From contig JAGGTT010000088.1 in the NCBI GenBank assembly GCA_021163565.1, positions 1 through 11,295 of the forward strand: DNA of 11,295 nucleotides, given 5' to 3'. The position numbers were made by a program, and so were the translations under genes. The stretch comes from Candidatus Tharpella sp. GTDB taxonomy: Bacteria > Desulfobacterota > Anaeroferrophillalia > Anaeroferrophillales > Tharpellaceae. The notes beneath the pieces are model-generated. The model saw only the letters and a list, made by a program, of their open reading frames with translations, did no database searches and was not told the DNA's origin. Below are positions 1-7,226 of the stretch, piece after piece (position 1 is the stretch's first letter; every line of letters starts with the position of its first letter).

Positions 1-2
1 GC

Positions 3-137
3 GAGCCGGTTATTTATGTCAACCGGATCAATAACTACCGTAACATTCTGGAAAAAAAGGTGGGACTTCTGGATACAAACCGAGCCATCGGTTCAATTTT
101 AAGACCTAAGCCGACTGACATTGCGGCTGAAAACTGA
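3..137 (+). CDS. C-terminal fragment of an unidentified protein
   Basis: An open frame runs in from the left edge without a start and ends in TGA, giving the last 44 residues of a protein (begins EPVIYVNRINNYRN, ends PTDIAAEN). The tail is hydrophilic, with no membrane segment and no motif I recognise, so I assign no function. It points toward the nine-gene minus-strand operon and stops 34 bases before that operon's last stop codon. It therefore marks the distal limit of the operon. The call is moderate because only a short piece is visible. It rests on an open frame to the window edge and the convergent packing of the two gene ends. Confidence 0.5.
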   Translation, partial: EPVIYVNRINNYRNILEKKVGLLDTNRAIGSILRPKPTDIAAEN

Positions 138-171
138 CTCCGAAAAAGTTCCGCCCGCACTAAAAATCCAA

Positions 172-1035
172 TTAATCGGGCCGGCCAACCCGCATTATCA
201 TATAGCGTTCACCATCACTATCGATATGAAGCAGCTCCCCTGATTCCCGACTCAAAAACAGGTTTAGAGCAAAAAGGGGCAGAGTTTCATAGTAGGCGCA
301 GAATTTTTCGTAGTTGAAACGCTTATGATCTGCTCGCAACCCCATGATTTCATTAATAACAGTTGCTGTCAAGCTCTCTGAGAAAGCCAGCCTGACAGCT
401 GCTCCAACCAGAGCCACCCTCTCTTTCAGAGTAGACAAATCCAACAACTCGGGCTCTATCGTCAGACTTGCAATTGCACCTTCCGAATCTCTCTTGAGAA
501 GCATCCAGTTACTCCCCTCACCCAACTTGGTCGATTCGTTGACGCCAAGAATTTTCCGGGAAAGTTCCTGGTCGGCAAACCACTCATCAACTCCGCCTAA
601 CAAAACAGTCGACTGCTTTTGCAGTTCAAGATCACTTTGCGCCAGCAACAACGCCATCTGTACCGGGAAATCATTATGAGACAGGAAGAGGTTGGTACCA
701 TTTAATCCGAGATGGGAGGCGATATAAAATCCCGCTGCATTACTAGCCAGATTAACGAAATCGACCGGCTTTGACATCATTTTTTGAAGATAACGCTGCT
801 GCCGGACTCTGGCAAACACTGGGATATCACCCTGGCCCGAAGTCAGATAGAGAGCGGTTTCCGGATCTAATTCATAACTGGCGGCCGCTTTATGGGCACC
901 GATAATAGCCAGCTGGATAAAACGGTCGATACGACGATAAACCTTTCCGCTTAAAGTTCGCAACACAGCTTTCAGATCGGGGGGATTCTTTTCCGGTTTA
1001 ACGTTATGAATGCCAAATGCGTGGATATAGATCAT
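172..1035 (-). CDS. Shortened ketosynthase-like protein without the catalytic Cys (possible chain-length-factor-like partner)
   Basis: This 287-residue protein resembles the N-terminal half of a beta-ketoacyl-ACP synthase. Residues 108-130 (HLGLNGTNLFLSHND...) line up with the nucleophile elbow of the intact ketosynthase encoded just upstream, and the position of the active-site Cys is Asp122. Residues 143-152 (TVLLGGVDEW) and 171-174 (LGEG) match the following conserved strand and the 'LGEA' turn. The C-terminal half, which carries both catalytic His residues in KAS enzymes, is absent or unrecognisable, so it should not condense acyl chains. The ATG overlaps the upstream ketosynthase stop as ATGA, and an AAGG motif lies seven bases before it. 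By analogy with type II polyketide chain-length factors it may pair with that ketosynthase, but this is inference. It is the last gene of the operon. A decayed paralogue is the alternative, though the frame is fully intact. Confidence 0.75.
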   Translation of the reverse strand: MIYIHAFGIHNVKPEKNPPDLKAVLRTLSGKVYRRIDRFIQLAIIGAHKAAASYELDPETALYLTSGQGDIPVFARVRQQRYLQKMMSKPVDFVNLASNAAGFYIASHLGLNGTNLFLSHNDFPVQMALLLAQSDLELQKQSTVLLGGVDEWFADQELSRKILGVNESTKLGEGSNWMLLKRDSEGAIASLTIEPELLDLSTLKERVALVGAAVRLAFSESLTATVINEIMGLRADHKRFNYEKFCAYYETLPLFALNLFLSRESGELLHIDSDGERYMIMRVGRPD

Positions 1036-2183
1036 GACCCCGCCTTACTGACAACCAGGGAGCTATTATTACCGCCAAAGCCAAAATAATTGAGCATAAA
1101 ACAGCCGTTATCAATCACCATCTTTTCAGCCAGCGGAGCCTGGACAAACTCAGCATCCAAAGGCGTGGAATTAAGTGCTGCCGGTATAAATCCGGAATCA
1201 ACACACTCCTTAAGCAACAAGAGTTCTGCGACTCCGCAAGCTCCCAGCGTATGACCAAACCAGGGCTTCAAAGAGAGATAAGGCGGTATATCGGTAAACA
1301 CCTGCTCTATCCCGCGCATCTCCGCCCGGTCATTAAGCTCACTGGCAGTACCATGTGCTTTAATCAGAGTAATTGCCTCAGGTGGCACCTGACTCTTGGC
1401 AAGGGCCCCGCGCATGACCCTGGCAAATCCACTGCCACTGGGATCGGTACCGGTCACACTCCAGGTTTCACAGGCACTAACCCCCCCGGCAAGCGACCAC
1501 TTCGACGGAGCGATATCATCCCGACTCAACAGACAAACACTGACCGCTTCACCAAGAACAATACCATTGCGATCTTCGGCAAACGGGCGAGCCTTAGAAT
1601 CCGCCAGAAGCTGCATCAGGGCAAAGCCTTCCAGAGTTGTCGGAGAATAGAGCTCCAAACCCAGTACCAAAGCGTAATCTATAACCTTACTGGCCAGCAT
1701 AGATGCCGCCCCCAGAAGTGCGTTGGCGCTGGAAGTACAGGCGGTATTATAGGTTAGAGAGGGCCCCGAAAAGCCGAATGTCTGCCGCAAAGATGCCAGG
1801 TAATAACCACCACCGACCCGCTCACGGCGACATCGACTGACAAAACTACTGTCAACGGCCTCTTCAATCGGCCACGCCAGAGAGTAATCAATCGCTGACA
1901 ATCCCAGGAAAAGGCCGACCCGTGAATAATCAAGCGCAAGCGGCCCGGCAGTAAAATTCTGCTGTAAAAGATCACTGACAATCTGTTTGCAATACCCTGT
2001 AACAATCGTGTGATCGCTTATCCGCGAACCATCGTCAATCCGATAATAGGGATAGATGAGTTCCTTGCCGCCGACATTAACCTTAACTGATGAAAGCGGG
2101 CTTATCCCCGTGCGCAGAGCTGTAAGCCGCTGAGGTTTATCTCCCAGGGCACACAACATTTCGCCACCCAGAATTGTGATCAT
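1032..2183 (-). CDS. Beta-ketoacyl-ACP synthase, KAS II (FabF) type
   Basis: This 383-residue condensing enzyme should extend an acyl chain held on the ACP, by decarboxylative condensation with malonyl-ACP. The Cys-His-His triad is complete: Cys149 in GPSLTYNTACTSS, His277 in KAHGTASELND and His311 in KPWFGHTLGACG, with Lys306 also present. A Gly-rich tail (YFGFGGNNSS, 366-375) closes the active site as in the family. The length is slightly short of the usual 400-415 residues. The frame stays open upstream to a TTG at 2279, but that would run through the ACP gene. The ATG at 2183 gives the normal KAS start (MITILGGE) and sits ten bases after the ACP stop. No strong ribosome site precedes it, so translational coupling is likely. 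No ketoreductase or dehydratase is encoded beside it, which suggests its 3-oxoacyl product is used unreduced. Confidence 0.92.
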   Translation of the reverse strand: MITILGGEMLCALGDKPQRLTALRTGISPLSSVKVNVGGKELIYPYYRIDDGSRISDHTIVTGYCKQIVSDLLQQNFTAGPLALDYSRVGLFLGLSAIDYSLAWPIEEAVDSSFVSRCRRERVGGGYYLASLRQTFGFSGPSLTYNTACTSSANALLGAASMLASKVIDYALVLGLELYSPTTLEGFALMQLLADSKARPFAEDRNGIVLGEAVSVCLLSRDDIAPSKWSLAGGVSACETWSVTGTDPSGSGFARVMRGALAKSQVPPEAITLIKAHGTASELNDRAEMRGIEQVFTDIPPYLSLKPWFGHTLGACGVAELLLLKECVDSGFIPAALNSTPLDAEFVQAPLAEKMVIDNGCFMLNYFGFGGNNSSLVVSKAGS

Positions 2184-2193
2184 AATTTTTACG

Positions 2194-2466
2194 CTATTCC
2201 GGTTGAATAAAATCAGCCAACTCATTGATGGTCGTAACATGCCGGCGAAATGCCTTACTGTCAGGCAGACGAATACCAAACTGCTGCTGCAAGCCCATAA
2301 TAATACTCAAAGCATCAAGCGAGTCGAGATCAAGACCACTCTCTTTGCTGAACAAACGGACAGTATCCGGCACATTCTCAGGAATGATATCAGCCGTTTT
2401 TTCACACTCTTCAAGAATCATCATCTTTAAGCGCATTTTCAGATCTGCATCCTGTGAACCCTTCAT
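2194..2466 (-). CDS. Acyl carrier protein (phosphopantetheine-binding)
   Basis: This 90-residue carrier protein holds acyl intermediates on a 4'-phosphopantetheine arm. The attachment site is Ser49 in the motif GLDLDSLDALSI, with acidic residues before it and a hydrophobic helix II after it. The C-terminal TTINELADFIQ is typical of the last ACP helix. I start at the ATG at 2466 because GGGAG (2471-2475) precedes it by four bases. A GTG at 2490 in the same frame has no ribosome site. The gene follows the ABC permease after 48 bases and precedes the ketosynthase by ten, so it is probably the dedicated carrier for that enzyme and for the DarB-like and BtrH-like enzymes upstream. It takes the place of DarC in described dialkylresorcinol loci, but I do not claim orthology. 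Confidence 0.93.
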   Translation of the reverse strand: MKGSQDADLKMRLKMMILEECEKTADIIPENVPDTVRLFSKESGLDLDSLDALSIIMGLQQQFGIRLPDSKAFRRHVTTINELADFIQPE

Positions 2467-2470
2467 AACA

Positions 2471-2475
2471 CTCCC
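2471..2475 (-). promoter_or_regulatory. Ribosome binding site of the ACP gene
   Basis: GGGAG on the minus strand lies four bases before the ATG at 2466. It favours this start over the in-frame GTG at 2490, which has no purine-rich motif before it. The spacing is a little short. Confidence 0.5.
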
Positions 2476-2514
2476 GACTTCATAACGCACCGGCTGAAAC
2501 CCGGCAAAATGACC

Positions 2515-3732
2515 TTAAACATTCAGCCTCATTTTCCGGTTAAAAACAACTCCGGCAACTAACAAGAGAAATACTCCGAGAACTATCAACTTGAAGGATT
2601 CCTCCATCACCGATTCCGGGCCCAGACCCCGAAGAAATATATCAAGAAAACCGTCCAGTCCCCACGACATGGGAGAAATTTCAGCCAGCCGCTGCATCAC
2701 TTCAGGCATAAAAAACTTAGGCACCATAATGCCGCCGACAGCCCCCAGCAGGATATTGATAATACCGCCTATGGTCGTCGCCTGTTCAACCGTTTTCACA
2801 GATACGGCAATCAGGATCGCGGTACCTACCGCCGACAGACTCAGACCGAAGGAGACCATAAATAATCCTCCAAGTGATTTACCCAGAGTCAGGGCATCAG
2901 CCCCGAAAAGGGGGACAACAAACATTCCTACCGCGATCATCAGCCAAACCTGGATCTGGTTGATGAGCATATAAGGTACAATTTTACCCGCGAAAAGCAG
3001 CGGGGTTGAGACATTCATTGAACTCATACGCAACAGAGTGTTCTGGCGCTGTTCATTGATAAAAATAGTCGAGAGGGGAATAATGACGAAAAACATCCCG
3101 AAGACAATCCACGACGGTACACTCTGCTGAGTTGAGGTCGGTTTCTGACCAACTGCTAGATCATTAAACCGCACTCTCGCGATTTCGGCAGCGTCAAATT
3201 CAAGCCCGGCAAATTTTGCGGCGGCCTTGTCCAAATCCGATTCCGGCAGCAGAGGTGAAAGCGTCAACTTCATATCCGTAAGCCGCAACCGCAGCACCCC
3301 GCCGGCAAGCCGGGACTTAAAAAGCTTAAGCATCTCTCTCTTAATATCTGCCGCGGCATAGATTATCAGTGACACAAGCGGCCTTTCAGCGTCGGCCCGA
3401 AGCAGTCTTTCCGTAAAACCGGCAGGAATTTCAACGACAAAATCAAGCTCCTCACGCAGAGCCCGGCGCCGTTCCGCCGGATTCGCCAACACCATCGAAT
3501 AACAGTGCAACCCCTTATCACTTTCCAGAAACGACATAAGTTCTAGACTCTGCCCGGTTTTATCGAGGTCAACAACCGCATAGTTCACCAGAGACCGATC
3601 ACTGTTAAACGTATCTTTAAGGGCGATCGACATAATCAGGATGAAAATCGCCGGCATAATAAAGAGTGCCGCCAGAGCGTGCTTATCCCGCCAGACCAGC
3701 TTAAACTCCTTGATCAGCATCACCTTAAACAT
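2515..3732 (-). CDS. ABC-2 type exporter permease
   Basis: This 405-residue integral membrane protein has the ABC-2/NatB-like layout. One N-terminal membrane helix (about residues 18-37) is followed by a large extracytoplasmic domain (about 40-205) and five C-terminal helices (about 208-226, 252-275, 284-310, 316-338 and 380-398). The amphipathic start (MFKVMLIKEFKLVWRDK) is typical of the family. It should form the membrane pore of an exporter with the ATPase encoded just upstream, whose stop codon it overlaps by eight bases. GGAG lies six bases before its ATG. With only one permease in the operon, a homodimer is expected. Its place between lipid-synthesis genes suggests the cargo is the operon's lipid product or a carrier-bound intermediate. 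The substrate cannot be read from the sequence. Confidence 0.92.
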   Translation of the reverse strand: MFKVMLIKEFKLVWRDKHALAALFIMPAIFILIMSIALKDTFNSDRSLVNYAVVDLDKTGQSLELMSFLESDKGLHCYSMVLANPAERRRALREELDFVVEIPAGFTERLLRADAERPLVSLIIYAAADIKREMLKLFKSRLAGGVLRLRLTDMKLTLSPLLPESDLDKAAAKFAGLEFDAAEIARVRFNDLAVGQKPTSTQQSVPSWIVFGMFFVIIPLSTIFINEQRQNTLLRMSSMNVSTPLLFAGKIVPYMLINQIQVWLMIAVGMFVVPLFGADALTLGKSLGGLFMVSFGLSLSAVGTAILIAVSVKTVEQATTIGGIINILLGAVGGIMVPKFFMPEVMQRLAEISPMSWGLDGFLDIFLRGLGPESVMEESFKLIVLGVFLLLVAGVVFNRKMRLNV

Positions 3733-4648
3733 CAGTGGCTCCGGTAGAGGTCAGGCGCAGAAATAGAGCTTCAAGATCAGTCGAACCATAACGAATATGC
3801 TTGACAATAATTTTCTCAGCTTCGAGCAGAGAAAGCAGCCGCCCCATTTTCAAGCTGTTCTGATCCAGCAGAAACAGCCTGGTCGATGTGATTACTTTCA
3901 GGCCGGAGGTTTTACGGGCAATCTCATCCAGTTGAGATAAGCTGGATGAGAGCAGTTCCAGCACAACAGAATCCGACTGTTCATCCTGCAATAGAGTTTT
4001 CAGATGACCCCGACGGATAATACGGCCCCGGTCAATGATGGCGACCTCATCGCACAACTTCTCGATTTCAGACATGTAATGAGAGGTGTAGATTACGGTT
4101 TTAGTATCATCTCTAAACGTACGTATGGTATCCAGAATCTGGTGGCGGGATTCAGGATCGATACCCACCGTCGGTTCGTCAAAATAGATTAGTTGAGGAT
4201 TATTTAAGAGCCCGATAGCGATATTGAGCCGCCGCTTCTGGCCGCCGGACAAGGTTGCCGCCCGCTGACCAAGAATCTCATCCAGCCGATTTACTGAAAT
4301 CGCATAGTCAAGATTGCGCCGTAAAGTGGAACCGGAGATATTTTGAATTCCGGCAAAAAAATGCAGATTCTCCCGGACACTCAAATTATCGTAAAGAGCC
4401 AGTGATTGCGGGATAAAAGCGGTGCGCCGGCGGATCTCTTTAAGGTTAGCGGTAAGTGGTAAACCGAAGATCTCAACCGCTCCGGTCTGGAAACCAGCTA
4501 AACCGTTAAGAATGGAAACCAGGGTTGTCTTGCCGGCACCATTCGGCCCCAAAAGACCGCAAATCGTTCCTGAACCAACCTTTAAGTCAAGGTGATCAAG
4601 TGCTGTTATATCACCATAAAGTTTGGTAAGATTTTTGACTGAAATCAT
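3725..4648 (-). CDS. ABC transporter ATP-binding protein (ABC-2 / drug-exporter type)
   Basis: This 307-residue cytoplasmic ATPase powers the permease encoded directly after it. All nucleotide-binding motifs are present in order: Walker A GPNGAGKTT (34-42), Q-loop Gln81, signature LSGGQ (133-137), Walker B LIYFDEP ending in Glu158, the D-loop after it, and switch His190 in YTSHYMSE. The C-terminal 90 residues form the extra domain common in CcmA/NatA/DrrA-type ATPases. The ATG overlaps the stop of the BtrH-like gene as ATGA, with no clear ribosome site, so translation is probably coupled. The motifs are complete and it should be active. The family exports lipids, drugs or polysaccharides; operon context favours a lipid. 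Confidence 0.96.
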   Translation of the reverse strand: MISVKNLTKLYGDITALDHLDLKVGSGTICGLLGPNGAGKTTLVSILNGLAGFQTGAVEIFGLPLTANLKEIRRRTAFIPQSLALYDNLSVRENLHFFAGIQNISGSTLRRNLDYAISVNRLDEILGQRAATLSGGQKRRLNIAIGLLNNPQLIYFDEPTVGIDPESRHQILDTIRTFRDDTKTVIYTSHYMSEIEKLCDEVAIIDRGRIIRRGHLKTLLQDEQSDSVVLELLSSSLSQLDEIARKTSGLKVITSTRLFLLDQNSLKMGRLLSLLEAEKIIVKHIRYGSTDLEALFLRLTSTGATDV

Positions 4649-5652
4649 AATTCAGAATGCAGCAGAGTCCTGTAGACTTCGGCTTCGGCGGCGGCAACAT
4701 TTTCAAGTTTTTTTTGGATGGCAGGAAAATCTATGGCCGGGTTTTTCTTTTTGCGAATTGATTGCGCTATTAATAGGGCGAATTCACGCCATTGATCACC
4801 GACTGCCGTCATCATCTGTGAACAATCACTTAGATTACGATTCTCAAGCAATACTCCGGCCTCCTGTAAAAATGAGGCGTAAATAAAACGAAAACCGGCC
4901 CCACCAGTACCGATCTCCTCCTGCATCCTGACAATATGACCTAGAAAGAGTCGAGCATAGCGGCGATCTTTGTTCTGCAAACGGCCAATAGCTTTTGCCA
5001 GTGATTGAATCCCGCGAATACCGGCTATGGGCACTGGAGTTTTAAGCATCGCCCGGGCCGTTTTTCTGACAACTTCAGGGATAACCACTGCAAAGTCAAT
5101 AGTTTCCGGTAGCGTCTGCGGATAGTAGAGCAACCCTTTGGGGGCCATCATCCCCTTAACAAAACGGGCCTTTTCCAAAGCTTTGATTGAACTCCGCACC
5201 GGATTTTCAAAGACCGGGTCACTTATCAGATATTCATCACCCTCTTTACCGTAAACGATCAAGTTGTGGGCGTTAAAATGAAACCGCATATCCTCGGGGA
5301 AATAGGGGAGCCAGAAAACTGAACTCTGAAGACCAACAATTCCCCCCTGAGCCAGCAATCGGTCTAGAGCCGCGGTTCCGAGATCGGGCCGGGGGAAAGT
5401 CTCCATTTTCATTTTTACGCCGAGATTTTTCTGAATTCCTTTAATAACTGCTCGCGGCATCCGCCGATAAGCTATTATCGGCATTCCACCCAGTTTGACA
5501 AAAGGGATATAGGCAAACATCATGGCTCCGGAGAGACCGAAAACCATCGCTTCCGAAAGCGGTAACCCATAATGAAAGAGCAACCGGGCCATAACTCCAC
5601 TTTCGCAATGGGCTGCGTGCTCATGAACAAAAGGTAGGCTTGGTTTACGCAC
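4645..5652 (-). CDS. BtrH-like acyltransferase (BtrH N-terminal + DUF4872-type)
   Basis: This 335-residue protein resembles the butirosin enzyme BtrH, which transfers an acyl group from a carrier protein to an amine. The fold is papain/C39-like. Likely catalytic residues are Cys16 in HEHAAHCESG, His129 in HFNAHNLIVYG and Asp145 in YLISDP. Residues 30-60 carry the SEAMVFGLSGA stretch typical of the family, and the helical C-terminal part (about 185-335) matches the DUF4872 region. A TTG at 5691 opens the frame further, but I start at the GTG at 5652 because AAAAGAGG stands seven bases before it and the family's His/Cys motif then falls near the N-terminus. The gene overlaps the preceding one by eight bases. 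In this operon it could acylate, release or cyclise an ACP-bound chain; the acceptor is unknown. Confidence 0.85.
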   Translation of the reverse strand: MRKPSLPFVHEHAAHCESGVMARLLFHYGLPLSEAMVFGLSGAMMFAYIPFVKLGGMPIIAYRRMPRAVIKGIQKNLGVKMKMETFPRPDLGTAALDRLLAQGGIVGLQSSVFWLPYFPEDMRFHFNAHNLIVYGKEGDEYLISDPVFENPVRSSIKALEKARFVKGMMAPKGLLYYPQTLPETIDFAVVIPEVVRKTARAMLKTPVPIAGIRGIQSLAKAIGRLQNKDRRYARLFLGHIVRMQEEIGTGGAGFRFIYASFLQEAGVLLENRNLSDCSQMMTAVGDQWREFALLIAQSIRKKKNPAIDFPAIQKKLENVAAAEAEVYRTLLHSEL

Positions 5653-6061
5653 GCTCGGGCCTCTTTTCCGGCAGTTGATAAAGCGCCTCAACTTCCATAC
5701 CTAAGGCATCAGCATAACGGGCCACTGTTTTATGTGGTAACTTTGCGAAAACATCTGGTCGCATATGTCGCTTCAGCCACCACTTACCAATACCGCTGGC
5801 CTGAGCCAGAATATCAAGATCCATTCTCCGGGCAAACATATAAAAATAGAGCGGGGACGCAACCCCGGTAACGACCTTATCATAAGCTTCAGAGGCAAGC
5901 CGGACAAGTTCGTCCACCGCCTGCAGGGTCACTTCCGCTTCGACTTCCCAACCCGATGACGGCACAATTCCATAAGCCCCGTTACAATCCGTTGCATAGA
6001 TTGCTTTACGAGTATTTGTGTGGGTTGAAATCTCATCCTGAGGAACCGCCCGGCTCTCCAT
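5645..6061 (-). CDS. Conserved-looking protein of unknown function with HTH-like C-terminus
   Basis: This 138-residue soluble protein has no signal peptide or membrane helix. The N-terminal part (20-66: KAIYATDCNGAYGIVP, then an acidic helix) matches no family I recognise. Residues about 70-128 look like four or five helices resembling a Cro/XRE helix-turn-helix: LDILAQASGIGKWWLKRHM, then VARYADALGMEVEALYQL. This helix pattern is seen in the sequence; DNA binding is not shown. The start shares one base with the stop of the KAS III gene (TGATG), and its end overlaps the BtrH-like gene by eight bases. It is therefore made in step with two biosynthetic enzymes, which is unusual for a repressor. 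It could instead be a small partner of KAS III or of the acyltransferase. I assign no function. Confidence 0.8.
   Translation of the reverse strand: MESRAVPQDEISTHTNTRKAIYATDCNGAYGIVPSSGWEVEAEVTLQAVDELVRLASEAYDKVVTGVASPLYFYMFARRMDLDILAQASGIGKWWLKRHMRPDVFAKLPHKTVARYADALGMEVEALYQLPEKRPERA
5660..5667 (-). promoter_or_regulatory. Ribosome binding site deciding the GTG start of the BtrH-like gene
   Basis: AAAAGAGG on the minus strand is seven bases before the GTG at 5652. It lies inside the 3' end of the preceding gene and supports this start over the TTG at 5691. Confidence 0.6.
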
Positions 6062-7206
6062 CAGACCACCGTCAGCTGCATGAATGCGGTTGAAAAACGC
6101 CCGCTTTCAGGGATAAAACAGAGTAGTTTTTCCCCTTTCCGCAGACGCCCTGAATTAAAAAGCTCTTCAAGCATAATATAGATTGAAGCCGATCCCGTAT
6201 TACCTTTGCTTGACAAATTAGTGAACCATTTCTCCTGCGAAATCGAGCAGCCCGCCTCTGCCATACCAGCGGCAACCCGCTCACGAAAAAAATCTGATGA
6301 GTAGTGCGGCAGGAACCAGTCTATATCAGAGCCGGAAAATTTACCTGCAGCCAGCAGCTTTTGCAGTGATTTCGTTATCGTATACTCAACAATCTTTTCA
6401 TTGAGCAGCTTAACATCCTGTTTAATCGTGAAGATCGATTCATCAAGCCAGGTTCGCGCAGCATACTCGCGCCACCCCTGCAGAGAACCATCGGCAAGTT
6501 TATCCGCTCCGGCATACATACACGGGGCAAGTTCATTGGCATATGAGTTCTGCCAAATCCAATCGACCCGCAACGAAATCCCGGACGCATTCGCCGTATT
6601 ACTCATCCAGATCGCCCCGGCTCCATCACTTAACATCCACCGCAGAAAATCTTTTTCAAAAGCGATTTCCGGGCGCTCTTCGAGCTGTTTCACTCGCGAC
6701 TCAATCTCGTCAGTAAAATGCTGCCGGCGCAACAGCGACGAAACATTTTCCGAACCGGTAGTTACGGCATTGCGACTCTCTCCGGCCAAAATTGAGAGAT
6801 AGCCGTATTTCAGCGACATGGTTCCGGCCAGGCATATCCCGGCTGTCCCAACCACCTCACACGGAGAAATCTTAAGTTCCCCGTGGACCATCAAAGCATG
6901 GTTCGGCATAAGTTGATCCGGCAGGCTTGTACCGCAAACGAGCAACTCCATCTCATTCAGATTGCACCCCTGGGTACCCAGCCGGCGGATGGCTTCAGCC
7001 GTCAGTTCAGCATTGTTATGAGTCTTCATGCCGGTTGCCGGATCAATCGCGTAATATCTTGATTTAATCTTATTGCTGCGCAAAATTATGCGGCGAACCC
7101 GGGAGGGTCGCTCACCAATCTGACCCAGTACCGATTCCATTTCATCATTAGAAACTGGATTATTCGGCAAAAATGCCGCTATATTATTGATATAAACTTT
7201 TGCCAA
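6061..7206 (-). CDS. darB: KAS III-type ketosynthase, DarB-like (dialkylresorcinol/cyclohexanedione-forming)
   Basis: This 381-residue condensing enzyme belongs to the FabH/KAS III superfamily. The catalytic triad is Cys125 (GTAGICLAG), His301 (FLPHYSSDFF) and Asn336 (SKGNTGSAS). It is longer than FabH (about 320 residues), as expected for DarB-type enzymes, which condense two acyl thioesters and close the six-membered ring. The gene directly follows a DarA-like gene by 20 bases, the pairing that defines dialkylresorcinol loci. The start is a TTG at 7206, supported by AAGGA seven bases before it and by a normal KAS III N-terminus (AKVYINNIAAFLPNNPV); the first in-frame ATG is Met23, inside the conserved region. 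The name rests on pairing and overall resemblance. Another KAS III of secondary lipid metabolism remains possible. Confidence 0.82.
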   Translation of the reverse strand: MAKVYINNIAAFLPNNPVSNDEMESVLGQIGERPSRVRRIILRSNKIKSRYYAIDPATGMKTHNNAELTAEAIRRLGTQGCNLNEMELLVCGTSLPDQLMPNHALMVHGELKISPCEVVGTAGICLAGTMSLKYGYLSILAGESRNAVTTGSENVSSLLRRQHFTDEIESRVKQLEERPEIAFEKDFLRWMLSDGAGAIWMSNTANASGISLRVDWIWQNSYANELAPCMYAGADKLADGSLQGWREYAARTWLDESIFTIKQDVKLLNEKIVEYTITKSLQKLLAAGKFSGSDIDWFLPHYSSDFFRERVAAGMAEAGCSISQEKWFTNLSSKGNTGSASIYIMLEELFNSGRLRKGEKLLCFIPESGRFSTAFMQLTVV

Positions 7207-7213
7207 AATATTG

Positions 7214-7218
7214 TCCTT
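7214..7218 (-). promoter_or_regulatory. Ribosome binding site deciding the TTG start of the darB-like gene
   Basis: AAGGA on the minus strand is seven bases before the TTG at 7206. It is the only good site near the start and justifies the rare start codon. Confidence 0.6.
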
Positions 7219-7226
7219 AAAACTGC

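Noticed and set aside
344..679. Plus-strand open frame of 111 codons opposite the ketosynthase-like gene
   Set aside because: Ser/Leu-rich translation with no motif or ribosome site; it is the antisense shadow of an intact gene.
1251..1757. Long plus-strand open frame (168 codons) opposite the ketosynthase gene
   Set aside because: The opposite strand encodes a complete ketosynthase with all catalytic motifs; the plus-strand translation is rich in Thr, Pro and Arg and shows no motif.
2184..2279. N-terminal extension of the ketosynthase from a TTG at 2279
   Set aside because: It would overlap most of the ACP C-terminus and adds residues with no counterpart in KAS enzymes.
6401..6802. Plus-strand open frame of 133 codons opposite the darB-like gene
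   Set aside because: Antisense to a gene with a clear Cys-His-Asn triad; composition is not protein-like.
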